Shown piece by piece: positions 20,475-29,156 of a DNA stretch of 64,000 nt. Where the stretch lies: the NCBI RefSeq assembly GCF_000372065.1, contig NZ_AQVB01000001.1, positions 133,375-197,374 of the forward strand, written 5' to 3'. The translations under genes were made by a program, and so were the position numbers. The notes beneath the pieces are model-generated. The model was not told the origin of the DNA. It saw only the letters and a list, made by a program, of their open reading frames with translations, and searched no databases. Each line of letters opens with the position of its first letter. Within the stretch, counting starts at the first letter, position 1. Origin of the DNA: Oligella urethralis DSM 7531 (GTDB lineage Bacteria > Pseudomonadota > Gammaproteobacteria > Burkholderiales > Burkholderiaceae_B).

Positions 20475-21485
20475 TTAGTAGCTCATACTGGCCTGGTAGT
20501 CAGCAACGGCTGCTCGGGGCGCTAAGCCATTTTCTAATATAAGCCATAGCAGTAGGCGTGCCTTTTTAGGGCTTAAAAAGCCGGCCATGATAGCGCCGTG
20601 CTGTTGCAACTCCACCTCACCACCGGGGTAACCGTAGGTGCTAAAGGCGGTGGAGCCGGCGCCAGTGCCACGACACACTAAGATAGCTTTTAAATTAGCC
20701 CACTTACTAATCCAGCGCGCAATTACTGGGCTGACATGACCGGCTCCAACACCGGCGAAAACTATCCCATCAAAGCGCTCGCCGAGTGGGTCAAAGCTAT
20801 CCTGCTGGGTTAAGAAATCACTTTCTTCGGCAAGGTGATTGGTCCACAATAAAACACGTTTTGAGCAGCAGCTAGGTTTATCAAAGAGCATGCGCTTAGG
20901 GGGCGCCGCAAAATACAAGGCTTTGCCTTCGACAATGGTGCCTGCTTGTGCGACCTCTGAAATAAAAGCTGCAGTGCTTAAGCTATGCTGCTTTTGTACC
21001 CAACGCGCGTAGTGAATTTGTTCATTCATCACCACCAACACCCCACGATCTCGACTATTAGCACTCACCGCCACTTGGATGGAGCTAAGCAGGTTAGCCG
21101 GGCCGTCAGCAGATACCGCGGCGGCACCACGCATAGCGCCCATTAAAATCAGCGGCTCCGAGTGTGGCCACAGTAAATCAAGTAAAAAGGCACTTTCTTC
21201 TAGGGTGTCAGTGCCTTGCGTCAGAATTACGCCGACGGCGCCCTCGGCCACTTGGCGCTCGGCCCAAGCCAAGGCCGCCAATAAATCCTGAATGCCCAGA
21301 TGAATACTAGCGACCTGCTTCAGTGCTTCGGCATGTACCTCGGCGAGCTCAGCCACACCAGGAATGGCACGAATCAAATCGGCGGCAGTAAGCGTCGGCA
21401 CAATGCCATCACTACTCGCGGCCGGTGTCATGCTGATGGTGCCACCTAAAGAGCCCACGGCGACTTTTGCTAAAGGCGTTGACAT
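20475..21485 (-). CDS. Asparaginase (cytosolic, no signal peptide)
   Basis: L-asparaginase/glutaminase-superfamily amidohydrolase of 336 residues. The first catalytic threonine is T16 in GSLGGTIS and the second motif is TQGTDTLEES (near residue 90). There is no signal peptide, so the enzyme is expected in the cytosol; substrate (Asn versus Gln) is not decided by sequence alone. A GGGGGAAAGC segment gives a good ribosome site before the ATG. It ends near ssb (convergent) and is divergent from the cytochrome pair. Confidence 0.88.
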   Translation of the reverse strand: MSTPLAKVAVGSLGGTISMTPAASSDGIVPTLTAADLIRAIPGVAELAEVHAEALKQVASIHLGIQDLLAALAWAERQVAEGAVGVILTQGTDTLEESAFLLDLLWPHSEPLILMGAMRGAAAVSADGPANLLSSIQVAVSANSRDRGVLVVMNEQIHYARWVQKQHSLSTAAFISEVAQAGTIVEGKALYFAAPPKRMLFDKPSCCSKRVLLWTNHLAEESDFLTQQDSFDPLGERFDGIVFAGVGAGHVSPVIARWISKWANLKAILVCRGTGAGSTAFSTYGYPGGEVELQQHGAIMAGFLSPKKARLLLWLILENGLAPRAAVADYQASMSY

Positions 21486-21814
21486 GCTTTCCCCCTAACT
21501 ATGTGAATACGGTCTACTCTGAGGCTTATTGTATAAGCGAACGCTTGCTATTGATCAAGGCGCTAGCTAATTTTGAAGAAAGTTCTCCAAAAACTAGGGT
21601 AAATGCCTAGGTGTAAGACAAAAACAATCGGCTAAGCTGTAATTCTCACATGCTTAGGGAAAGTGATTTGCATGAGGTGAGACTCAGCGAGATGAATTCA
21701 TATTTGTAAATTTAAAATAACCTCATGTAGAATGACGCGGTGCCCGACATCCGTTTGGCATATTCCCATTTTTAAATCATAGGTATTCAATTTATTCTTG
21801 AGGAGGAAATTGAG
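21486..21814 (+). other. Intergenic region between asparaginase and the cytochrome pair
   Basis: 329 bases without a convincing gene. It holds a TTGATCAA palindrome (around 21550), a candidate promoter for the cytochrome genes (listed separately) and a strong AGGAGG ribosome site at 21801-21806. I looked for a standard FNR box (TTGAT-N4-ATCAA) and did not find one. Confidence 0.6.
21704..21733 (+). promoter_or_regulatory. Candidate sigma-70 promoter of the tsdBA-like genes
   Basis: TTGTAA (21704-21709) and TAGAAT (21728-21733) are separated by 18 bases, about 80 bases upstream of the cytochrome start. Found by eye only. Confidence 0.4.
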
Positions 21815-22489
21815 ATGATGTTTAGGTCAAGGAAGATGGCCAAAGCGTTACTTATGACTGGGGCATTGGCTATTAGTTCCGTAGCGATTGCCCAAGTTGA
21901 CCAAGCCGTGCTTGACCGCGGTAAGGAAGTATCTGCGCTTTGCGTAGCCTGTCATATGGAGTCCGGTGCGGGCTCTAGTATACCGGGCGTTGAGTATAGA
22001 CCCCGTCTTACCGGTTTAGATGCCGGCTATATACAGCATCAAGTCGAGTCATATAAAAATGGCACACGGGTTAATGTCAGCATGAAGCCTTTTGCTGATT
22101 TATTAACTGAGCAGCAGTTGCATGATGTTGCTCATTACTATGCATCCTTGCCAGCGGTTAAGGCCGAAGACTTTAAGGTTGAGGCGAGCGAGGAGACCCT
22201 GGCCTTAGGTGAGAAGTTGGTTTATCACGGTGACTGGAATCGCTATATCCCGGCCTGTGTGGCCTGTCATGGTGTCGATGCCTATGGTATCGGCAATACA
22301 TTCCCTAATATTAACGGTCAAAATCCAGCGTATGTTAAAAAAGCCATTAATGACTGGAAGGAAGATAGCCGTACTAATGATCCTCTACACTTGATGTCAC
22401 GCGTTGCTAAGCGTTTGACTGAGGCAGATATTGATGCGGTTGCAGCCTATTTGGCGTCTCAACCCGCAGCCAAAGAGGAAAAGAAATAG
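21815..22489 (+). CDS. tsdB: Diheme c4-type cytochrome c, probable TsdB electron acceptor
   Basis: Periplasmic electron carrier of 224 residues. A signal peptide (M-A-K-A-L-L-M-T-G-A-L-A-I-S-S-V-A-I-A) precedes two cytochrome c domains, each with CVACH (residues 43-47 and 148-152), and methionines in K-P-F/H-L-M contexts are candidate axial ligands. ATG 21815 lies 8 bases after AGGAGG; a second ATG follows directly. The next gene starts 6 bases after this stop, so the two are cotranscribed. In several bacteria thiosulfate dehydrogenase TsdA is paired with exactly such a diheme TsdB, so that role is inferred. Alternative: a general c4 cytochrome feeding an oxidase. Confidence 0.75.
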   Translation: MMFRSRKMAKALLMTGALAISSVAIAQVDQAVLDRGKEVSALCVACHMESGAGSSIPGVEYRPRLTGLDAGYIQHQVESYKNGTRVNVSMKPFADLLTEQQLHDVAHYYASLPAVKAEDFKVEASEETLALGEKLVYHGDWNRYIPACVACHGVDAYGIGNTFPNINGQNPAYVKKAINDWKEDSRTNDPLHLMSRVAKRLTEADIDAVAAYLASQPAAKEEKK

Positions 22490-22495
22490 GGGGCC

Positions 22496-23563
22496 ATGAT
22501 GAAGAAATTATTATTAGCATTGAGTTTGGGTTTGGGCTTAGCAGTGACTGGTCCTGCGAGTGCTCAATTGACAAAAATGGCATCAGACTTGACGGATGAA
22601 GAGCGTCAGATGCTAAGAGAGCTATTGCCTGGTTTCCCGGAGCCTAAAGAGGGTGAGTTAGTGCATATCCCACCAACCATGGATGATTTGGAAGCGGCCG
22701 AGATGCACCCCAAGCTCAAAGAGGCCATCCGTTACGGCTATGATCTCTTTACCAATACGCAGCAGCTACGCGGTAAAAACGTCTTTAACGACATGAACTG
22801 TTCAAGCTGTCACGTAGGTGCGGGTTCTCGTCCCTTTGCTGGTCCAGTGTGGCCTGCGGTGGTGACATTGCCTGATTTCCGCGGCAAAAACAATCACGTC
22901 AATAACTTTGAAGAGCGTTTGGCTGGCTGCTTTAGCTATTCAATGAACGGTAAGCCACCTGCCTACGGTAGTGATGAGATGGTTGCTTTAACCGCCTACC
23001 ATCAGTGGTTAGCCAAGGGTGTGGGCATGTATCCTGATGCCAAGATTTACGGTCGTGGTTACCCACGTCCAGCAGCCTTACCTGAGGGTAGAGAGCCTGA
23101 TCGCGTGCGTGGTAAGGAGCTTTACGCACAGAACTGTGCAGTCTGTCATGGCGAGGACGGTCAGGGTCAGTTTACCGGTGACAAGGCCGTATTCCCACCG
23201 TTATGGGGTGATGGCTCGTATAACTGGGGTGCCGGTATTTCTCGCGTGTTCACCTTAGCGGGCTTTATTAAATACAATATGCCTTTAGGTGCAGCTCCGC
23301 TGATTGAGGATGCGGATGCATGGGATATTGCTGCTTACGTGGACTCACAGGAGCGCCCACAGGATCCACGCTATACTGGTGATATCGCTGAAACTTTGGC
23401 ATTGTACAAAGATACTTTCCACAAGCATACGCTGTATGGTCAGGAAATCGACGGCAAGGTCTTGGGTGACCATGATAACGTCGGTTACAAGGACTTCTTA
23501 AAGCCAGATGCGCTTAAGCCACGCTACTTTGGTAAAAAGCCAGAGGAAGCAGAAGCTAAGTAG
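22496..23563 (+). CDS. tsdA: Probable thiosulfate dehydrogenase / tetrathionate reductase TsdA (diheme cytochrome c)
   Basis: Periplasmic diheme cytochrome of 355 residues with a signal peptide ending P-A-S-A. Heme motifs are CSSCH (102-106) and CAVCH (214-218). The segment R-L-A-G-C145-F-S-Y-S-M-N-G-K-P-P resembles the TsdA region holding the unusual cysteine heme ligand, and I-K-Y-N261-M262-P matches the heme 2 distal-ligand site, where Allochromatium has Lys-Met and Campylobacter has Asn-Met. TsdA joins two thiosulfates to tetrathionate (or the reverse in some species). The upstream diheme protein is the likely acceptor. The direction of catalysis cannot be told from sequence. Confidence 0.75.
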   Translation: MMKKLLLALSLGLGLAVTGPASAQLTKMASDLTDEERQMLRELLPGFPEPKEGELVHIPPTMDDLEAAEMHPKLKEAIRYGYDLFTNTQQLRGKNVFNDMNCSSCHVGAGSRPFAGPVWPAVVTLPDFRGKNNHVNNFEERLAGCFSYSMNGKPPAYGSDEMVALTAYHQWLAKGVGMYPDAKIYGRGYPRPAALPEGREPDRVRGKELYAQNCAVCHGEDGQGQFTGDKAVFPPLWGDGSYNWGAGISRVFTLAGFIKYNMPLGAAPLIEDADAWDIAAYVDSQERPQDPRYTGDIAETLALYKDTFHKHTLYGQEIDGKVLGDHDNVGYKDFLKPDALKPRYFGKKPEEAEAK

Positions 23564-23586
23564 TTCATGCTATAAATAGCAAGGAT

Positions 23587-23625
23587 AACGACGTTTTGGG
23601 GCTTACCCTAGAACGTCGTTTTTTG
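23587..23625 (+). terminator. Terminator after the tsdBA-like genes
   Basis: AACGACGTT (23587-23595) pairs with AACGTCGTT (23612-23620), with additional GGG/CCC pairing inside, followed by a T-run. It lies 23 bases after the stop. Confidence 0.85.
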
Positions 23626-23707
23626 TTAGCTTTTTGCATTTAATTGGCTACTATAAGTAACATGCTAAACAGCATTAGATTTAAAGAATCGTAATTTAAA
23701 GGAGCAG

Positions 23708-25021
23708 ATGATGACTCAACCATTGACGAATGACGATGTAAAAAAAGCCGATTTATCTCAGGTGTTTCATTCGTGGTCAGTACAGGGTGCCTTAAACCCC
23801 TTAGCCATTAAGTCCGGCTTGGGGGTTAAGGTCTGGGATTTTGAGGGTAATGAATACCTCGATTTCAGTAGCCAATTGATTAACACCAATGTCGGCCATC
23901 AGCATCCACGCCTCATCAAAGCGATTCAGGCGCAGGCGGCAGAGCTAGCAACCATTGCACCATCGCATGCCAATATCAGCCGTGCGCGTGCTGCAGAAGC
24001 CATTTTGAGCGTCGCTCCCAAGGGTTTTAAAAAGGTCTTTTTTACAAATGGCGGTGCGGATGCGGTAGAAAATGCCTTCCGTATGGCGCGAGTTTTTACC
24101 GGCAAGGATAAAATTCTGTCTCAATACCGTTCGTACCATGGCAATACCAGTGGTGCAATTCAAGCCACCGGTGAGCGCCGTCGCTTTAAAAACGAATATG
24201 CGCATAGCTTTGTGCATTTTTTTGGTCCTCATCTATATCGTAGTGATTTTTGGTCCACCGGCGAGGAGCAGGAATGTGAACGTGCCTTACAGCATTTGCG
24301 TCGAGTGATTGAGTCCGAGGATCCTAGCAATATTGCGGCCATTATTTTGGAGGGCTTGCCAGGCAGCGTCGGTGTGATTGTGCCACCTCAAGGCTATTTT
24401 GAGGGCGTGCGTCAGCTCTGTGATGAATTCGGTATTATGCTGATTATGGATGAGGTGATGTCTGGTTTCGGTCGTACCGGTAGATGGTTTGCGCATCAGC
24501 ATGCCGATGTTCGTCCTGATTTAATCACTATCGCCAAGGGCGTCAATTCAGGCTATGTACCAGTGGGCGGCGTGATTATCTCTGAGGCGATTAGTGATTA
24601 TTTTGACGATAAAATGTTCCCAGGCGGTTTGACTTATTCAGGACACCCCTTGGCGATGGGTTCGATTATTGAAAATATCGCAATTATGAAGGATGAAAAC
24701 TTAGTTGAGCATGCCGATCGCCTTGGTCGTGAGGTCTTGGGCCCCGGCTTAAAAGCCTTGGCCGAAAAGCATCAGATCGTGGGTGATGTGCGTGGTCGCG
24801 GCTTATTCTGGGCGATTGAGTTAGTTACTGATCGTGAAAGCAAAAGCACACTGTCTGCGGCCGCAATGAATGAGCTCAAAGGCGCCTTACTCGCTAAGGG
24901 CATGTTGCCGATGCTGACTGATAATCGTATCCATGTGGCGCCGCCTTTGGTGGTGAGTGAAGAGCAACTTAAAACGGCGCTGGCTATATATGATGCGGCA
25001 CTCGCAGACACTCGCTTCTAG
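23708..25021 (+). CDS. Class III (omega) aminotransferase, substrate unknown
   Basis: PLP-dependent aminotransferase of 437 residues, fold type I. The PLP lysine is K277 in I-T-I-A-K-G-V-N-S-G-Y; the aspartate that binds the pyridine nitrogen is in M-D-E-V-M-S-G-F-G-R-T-G; the phosphate-binding region is T-N-G-G-A-D-A-V-E-N. The N-terminal W-D-F-E-G-N-E-Y-L-D-F-S-S segment and L-I-N-T-N-V-G-H-Q-H-P are seen in taurine/beta-alanine-type transaminases of this class, so an omega-amino acid donor is plausible but unproven. AAAGGAG precedes tandem ATGs at 23708 and 23711. Flanked by terminators, so probably monocistronic. Confidence 0.85.
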   Translation: MMTQPLTNDDVKKADLSQVFHSWSVQGALNPLAIKSGLGVKVWDFEGNEYLDFSSQLINTNVGHQHPRLIKAIQAQAAELATIAPSHANISRARAAEAILSVAPKGFKKVFFTNGGADAVENAFRMARVFTGKDKILSQYRSYHGNTSGAIQATGERRRFKNEYAHSFVHFFGPHLYRSDFWSTGEEQECERALQHLRRVIESEDPSNIAAIILEGLPGSVGVIVPPQGYFEGVRQLCDEFGIMLIMDEVMSGFGRTGRWFAHQHADVRPDLITIAKGVNSGYVPVGGVIISEAISDYFDDKMFPGGLTYSGHPLAMGSIIENIAIMKDENLVEHADRLGREVLGPGLKALAEKHQIVGDVRGRGLFWAIELVTDRESKSTLSAAAMNELKGALLAKGMLPMLTDNRIHVAPPLVVSEEQLKTALAIYDAALADTRF

Positions 25022-25028
25022 GGGCTGA

Positions 25029-25055
25029 GCTCATTCACTCGTCGATGAGCGTTTT
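25029..25055 (+). terminator. Possible weak terminator after the aminotransferase
   Basis: GCTCAT (25029-25034) pairs with ATGAGC (25045-25050) across a 10-base loop and is followed by GTTTTG. Only 6 bp, so weak. Confidence 0.4.
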
Positions 25056-25224
25056 GTAAAGAGTCGCTGTTCATCATCGCTACACCTCCTTAGCGATCAG
25101 GTCACAATATGTCGTCATAAGTATATTGTCCTGCGTAGTGAGGGGGTGTGCGAGTAGGGAGGTGCCATTCTCTAAGGTGGTGAGTACATTAGAGTAATTG
25201 ACTAGAAGGGCACTTTTACAGTGT

Positions 25225-26268
25225 TTACAGCATACCCTTCCTGCTTAAATACTTAGTCACGACACGATAGCTTGGTCCCACCGTCAATAACACAAAGACT
25301 AAGCGACTCACTTGAAAACTCGTCACCAGCGGTGCACCTAACATCAACACCTTGGCAGTAATTGCCATCTCGGCTAAGCCACCGGGACTCATGGCCAGCA
25401 CAGCGGTAGGAAAGTAAATACCAGACAGCTTAGCGACAAATACACAAAAAATAAACGCCAGCAGCAAGTAGATGATAGTCATTAAGCTAACCGCACCTAA
25501 AAACCGTGGCGCCTGTTTAAAAAAGCCCGGCCTATAGTTACTGCCTAAGGCCCAACCTAATAGCATCTGCCCCATATGTTGAATTTCCGGCTGCAAATGC
25601 GTAAAGACAATATCATTTGCCGTCAGTAAAGCCGTCACTGAAATACCACCTAACATCATGGCATTGGGCGCATCTAGCCTGTCCAAAATAAAGCAAACAA
25701 TCCCGGTTAATAGCAACAGCTTCAACAGCCCTATATAGCTATACTGAGCCAACTGCGCCGCCGTCGTGACATCGCCTTTAAGCCCTAAAAACTGATATGT
25801 AAAAGGGATTAAGATCACGATAATTAAAACGCGTAAGCTATGCGCTGAGGCGACGAGGGGGATATTGCTTGAGCCATTTTTTTCGGCTAACACTACCATC
25901 TCACTAGCACCGCCGACGGTACTAGCAAAATAGGCGGTAGCAAAGTCCACCCTCCCTAATTTGTACAGAATAAAGGCACCCACCCAAGCAATCAGCACAG
26001 CGAAAAGGCAGCCTGCAATGATATACACTGACAGACTTTTAATAATCTCAACGGTAGCCGGTGTAAAATGCAGCCCCAGCGCGATGCCTACAATCCACTG
26101 ACCGATTTTCCTAAAGCCGACATGCGATTGAATCTTGGCGCCATTAATCTTAAAAAGTGCGGTAAAAAACAGTGAGCCTAATAACCAGGGAATTGGCGTA
26201 CCTACCGCGACGGCAATTAATGCACCGGCAAGAGCAACTAAAAAACCAAAAAATATTTGTTTAGTCAT
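25225..26268 (-). CDS. AbrB-family integral membrane protein (not the DNA-binding AbrB)
   Basis: A 347-residue membrane protein of the PF05145 family, often mislabelled ammonia monooxygenase or AbrB regulator. I count about ten hydrophobic helices in two related halves, each with a G-x-x-x-x-x-P-W-L-L-G/L-G-W-A-L-G type entry and an M-S-P-G-G-L-A-E-M or T-V-G-G-A-S-E-M-V loop. The paired G-G-x-(A/S)-E-M motifs are characteristic of the family. Function unknown; transport or aldehyde-related regulation has been suggested for relatives. Divergent from a GntR regulator, which may control it. Confidence 0.8.
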   Translation of the reverse strand: MTKQIFFGFLVALAGALIAVAVGTPIPWLLGSLFFTALFKINGAKIQSHVGFRKIGQWIVGIALGLHFTPATVEIIKSLSVYIIAGCLFAVLIAWVGAFILYKLGRVDFATAYFASTVGGASEMVVLAEKNGSSNIPLVASAHSLRVLIIVILIPFTYQFLGLKGDVTTAAQLAQYSYIGLLKLLLLTGIVCFILDRLDAPNAMMLGGISVTALLTANDIVFTHLQPEIQHMGQMLLGWALGSNYRPGFFKQAPRFLGAVSLMTIIYLLLAFIFCVFVAKLSGIYFPTAVLAMSPGGLAEMAITAKVLMLGAPLVTSFQVSRLVFVLLTVGPSYRVVTKYLSRKGML

Positions 26269-26450
26269 AACACAAGTTGAATGGTTGAAATATCATTGAC
26301 CCTAGAAAAACTACGCTCGACATCACCCTAGGTTGAGTGATTGTTAAAAGGCACTAGCGATTATATGCGAGCGCCCCTTATCCTAAGTGTGGATGAATTC
26401 TCCTCAGCCTAGCTCATATGTGTCCATCAAAAATTGATTGTACCTGAATT

Positions 26451-26470
26451 TTGTATTCATTTGTATACAT
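26451..26470 (+). promoter_or_regulatory. Tandem 10-bp repeat, candidate GntR operator
   Basis: TTGTATTCAT (26451-26460) is immediately followed by TTGTATACAT (26461-26470). The second copy contains the palindrome TGTATACA, compatible with GntR-family half-sites (GT...AC). A TATAAT (26495-26500) lies 24 bases downstream, so the repeats would sit at or just upstream of the -35 region of the GntR gene. Candidate autoregulatory and divergent-gene operator; eye-found only. Confidence 0.45.
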
Positions 26471-26546
26471 TAGTTTTCGAATGTCGTTTTTATATATAAT
26501 AAAGAAGCTTTTACAGTGCTAATCACGACAAGTTTTTTTAATAGCG

Positions 26547-27290
26547 ATGACAACAGCCAAATCAGTTCAAAAAAATGCAGCGAAGAATAAGCCTGCGCTC
26601 AAAAAGACGCCGTCCTTAGAGACATTTGAGGAGGATAATAAGCAGCGTGGGACCACGTCGGCGCAACAAGCTTATCAATATGTGATTCAGGGCTTGGAGC
26701 AAGGTCGCTTGGAACCTGGTACCAGGATACGTGAGACGGAATTAGCCGAACAGCTGGGTATCAGCAGAACACCCGTGCGCGAGGCCTTGAATCGTTTAGT
26801 GAGCGAGGGCTTGGTGAGTAATGATCCACATCGTGGCATGATTATTACTGAATTGGATCAGGCCTTGGTAGGGGAGTTGTATGAAATGCGTGCAGTGTTG
26901 GAGAGCACGGCTGCTTCCTTAGCGGCCAAGCATGCAAGTGATGTAGAGATTAACTTATTAAGAAGTTTGATGGAAGCCGATAGGGTAATGACGGATCCGA
27001 TTGAGATAGCGAATAATAATCGTATGTTTCATCAGGTGTTATACCAATGTGGGCATAATCGCTTTTTATTAAAAAGCTTGCAAGCCTTACAAAATTCCAT
27101 GCTGTTGTTAGGTCATAGCACCTTGACTGAAAGGGGGCGACCAGATGAGGCGCGCAATGAGCATGAGGCGATTGTAAAGGCACTGGAAGCACGAGATCCT
27201 GAGGCGGCAGCGGAAGCTGCTAAAAAGCATATTAATGAGGCGTATAAAACACGCTTAAGCCGCTTCCTGTTTAATAAAGCTTATGACTAA
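26547..27290 (+). CDS. GntR-family transcriptional regulator, FadR/FCD subfamily
   Basis: A 247-residue regulator. A basic, probably disordered N-terminal extension (about 1-36) precedes the winged-helix domain (about 37-105), whose recognition part reads I-R-E-T-E-L-A-E-Q-L-G-I-S-R-T-P-V-R-E-A-L. The C-terminal FCD ligand domain (about 110-235) includes H in M-F-H-Q-V-L and in E-H-E-A-I, positions that bind metal in FCD proteins. The stop overlaps the start of rmlD by 8 bases, so the two are cotranscribed. The divergent AbrB-type gene may be a target. Effector unknown. Confidence 0.88.
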   Translation: MTTAKSVQKNAAKNKPALKKTPSLETFEEDNKQRGTTSAQQAYQYVIQGLEQGRLEPGTRIRETELAEQLGISRTPVREALNRLVSEGLVSNDPHRGMIITELDQALVGELYEMRAVLESTAASLAAKHASDVEINLLRSLMEADRVMTDPIEIANNNRMFHQVLYQCGHNRFLLKSLQALQNSMLLLGHSTLTERGRPDEARNEHEAIVKALEARDPEAAAEAAKKHINEAYKTRLSRFLFNKAYD

Positions 27291-28113
27291 GCTTTTAATC
27301 ACAGGCGGTGGCGGGCAGTTAGGGCAGGCATTTGCCGCCTATCAGCGCACACCAGTGCAAAGGCACGCTATCGAGATGATGGTGTTAACACGTGCGGAGT
27401 TAGATATCACCTCGGCGGCATCGATTCAAACGGCGTTACAGCATTCTCAAGCAAGGCTTGTGATTAATGCGGCCGCTTATACGGATGTGGCAAGGGCGGA
27501 GCTGGAGCCGGACAAAGCCTATGCAGTGAATGTGGAGGGGGCGGCCTTATTGGCTTCGCACTGTGCTGCTGCTGGCGTGGATTTGATACAGCTATCCACT
27601 GATTATGTGTTTGATGGGACTAAGGGGGCGCCTTATGAGGTCACTGATCAGGTAAATCCACTGAATGTTTATGGTCACAGCAAAGTAGCCGCTGAAAAGG
27701 CAGTGATGCAGGAGCACCCTCAAGCGATCATTGTTAGAACAGCGTGGCTTTATAGTGAGTTTGGGCATAATTTTCAGACCAAGCTATTAAGCGCAGCTAA
27801 CAGCAGTCTGCGCTTAAGGGTAGTGGACGATGAGTGGGGTACACCGACGAAGGCCAGTGATTTAGTGCGTTTTTTAATGCGCTTAAGTGAGAATTTGGTG
27901 CCTTATCGTAGCCAGCGGATGCACTTTGCCGGCGAGCAGGTGATGAGCCGGTGGGAATTGGCACAGCAAATCGTAGCTGAGGCCTTTGAGCGTGGGGAGT
28001 TAGCAGTGCTACCCCAGATTGAGGCAGTGAAAACGACCACGCAGGCAAAGGGGGTCAATCGACCCCTTAACAGTGCCTTAAAAAGCTCGCTACTAAGCCG
28101 TGATGGCGCCTAG
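27283..28113 (+). CDS. rfbD: dTDP-4-dehydrorhamnose reductase
   Basis: NADPH-dependent last step of dTDP-L-rhamnose synthesis. The 276-residue short-chain dehydrogenase fold starts L-L-I-T-G-G-G-G-Q-L-G-Q; the STDYVFDG motif and Y-G-H-S-K active-site pair (YxxxK) are present. Other rml genes (rmlB, rmlC) are further on at 31129-32686, separated by ubiA on the other strand. It overlaps the GntR gene upstream by 8 bases, and its last 21 bases overlap the 3' end of convergent ubiA. Also called rmlD. Confidence 0.9.
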   Translation: MTKLLITGGGGQLGQAFAAYQRTPVQRHAIEMMVLTRAELDITSAASIQTALQHSQARLVINAAAYTDVARAELEPDKAYAVNVEGAALLASHCAAAGVDLIQLSTDYVFDGTKGAPYEVTDQVNPLNVYGHSKVAAEKAVMQEHPQAIIVRTAWLYSEFGHNFQTKLLSAANSSLRLRVVDDEWGTPTKASDLVRFLMRLSENLVPYRSQRMHFAGEQVMSRWELAQQIVAEAFERGELAVLPQIEAVKTTTQAKGVNRPLNSALKSSLLSRDGA

Positions 28114-29016
28114 CCATGCGGCCGCAATCAGTAGCACCCCAGTGGCAACATTGGCTCTAAATAAATAAAAGCTGCGCTCGGGTTTATTGATATCAAAAAT
28201 CACTAATTGCCATACAAAATGCGCAGCAATCACTGCCATGATGACAAAGTAGCCCCAACCTATAGCCATTGAGTAGCCGGCCCAGAGCCAACAAACCATG
28301 GTCAAGAGATAAAAGCCACTTAGCCAATAAATACCCTGCTCACCAAAGCGAATCGCGGTGGATTTTAAGCCCAGTTTTAAGTCATCTTTGATATCGGTAT
28401 AGGCATACATTGTGTCATAGCCGATTTGCCAGGCCACCGCCCCAGCCCACATAAGCCAAGCAGCGAGTGGTACGGTATTGGTGGTATCGGACCAGGCCAT
28501 TAACATGCCCCAGTTAAAGGCGGCCCCTAGCACGGCTTGTGGCCAATGGGTAAAGCGCTTACAAAGTGGATAGATAATGACTAGAGGGACTAGTGCCAAG
28601 GCCATCCATCGACTGTAGCTATTAATAAAAAATAGCAAAGCGGCTGCCACGGCAAATTGAGCGAATAAGAAAATGACGGCTTGCTTGAGCGTGATGGCGC
28701 CGCTAGTTAAAGGACGAAAACGGGTGCGTTCCACATGCTTATCAAAATCACGATCCCAAATATCATTGATGGTGCAGCCCACACTGCGCATCAATAAGGC
28801 ACCTAGTGCAAAGATAAATAATCGAAACAAGTCCGGGAAACCGCCTGCGGCCTGAAACAGTGCAGCAATACAGGGCAACAGTGTGAGCCAGGTACCTACG
28901 GGGCGATCCAAGCGGGCAATACGCGCATAGGGACGCCATGAGGCTGGTAGATAGTGCTCTACCCAGTCATTGTGACGGATATCATTTAAATCGGCTTGGC
29001 TGCTAGAATGCTTCAC
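28093..29016 (-). CDS. ubiA: 4-hydroxybenzoate octaprenyltransferase
   Basis: Membrane prenyltransferase of ubiquinone synthesis, 307 residues, about eight to nine helices. Both Asp-rich motifs are clear: NDIWDRDFD with following R-F-R-P-L, and Y-T-D-I-K-D-D in the second half. They bind the prenyl diphosphate through Mg. Its 3' end overlaps rmlD by 21 bases on the opposite strand; both coding sequences appear intact. The ATG at 29016 has no strong ribosome site. Confidence 0.94.
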   Translation of the reverse strand: MKHSSSQADLNDIRHNDWVEHYLPASWRPYARIARLDRPVGTWLTLLPCIAALFQAAGGFPDLFRLFIFALGALLMRSVGCTINDIWDRDFDKHVERTRFRPLTSGAITLKQAVIFLFAQFAVAAALLFFINSYSRWMALALVPLVIIYPLCKRFTHWPQAVLGAAFNWGMLMAWSDTTNTVPLAAWLMWAGAVAWQIGYDTMYAYTDIKDDLKLGLKSTAIRFGEQGIYWLSGFYLLTMVCWLWAGYSMAIGWGYFVIMAVIAAHFVWQLVIFDINKPERSFYLFRANVATGVLLIAAAWLGAITA

Positions 29017-29156
29017 TGCTACTTACACTTAAGATTGTTACCAGCTGCTATTGTAAGCAATTACGCTAGCCTGATGAATACCCTAGGGGCTGATTAAGGA
29101 ATTAATGCTTAAAATTAGTCTGTCGTCTAGTAGTTTAGAAAGTTTAGGAGGTCGAT

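Noticed and set aside
21546-21560. TTGATCAA palindrome considered as an FNR/ANR box
   Set aside because: An FNR box needs four bases between TTGAT and ATCAA; this palindrome has no spacer.
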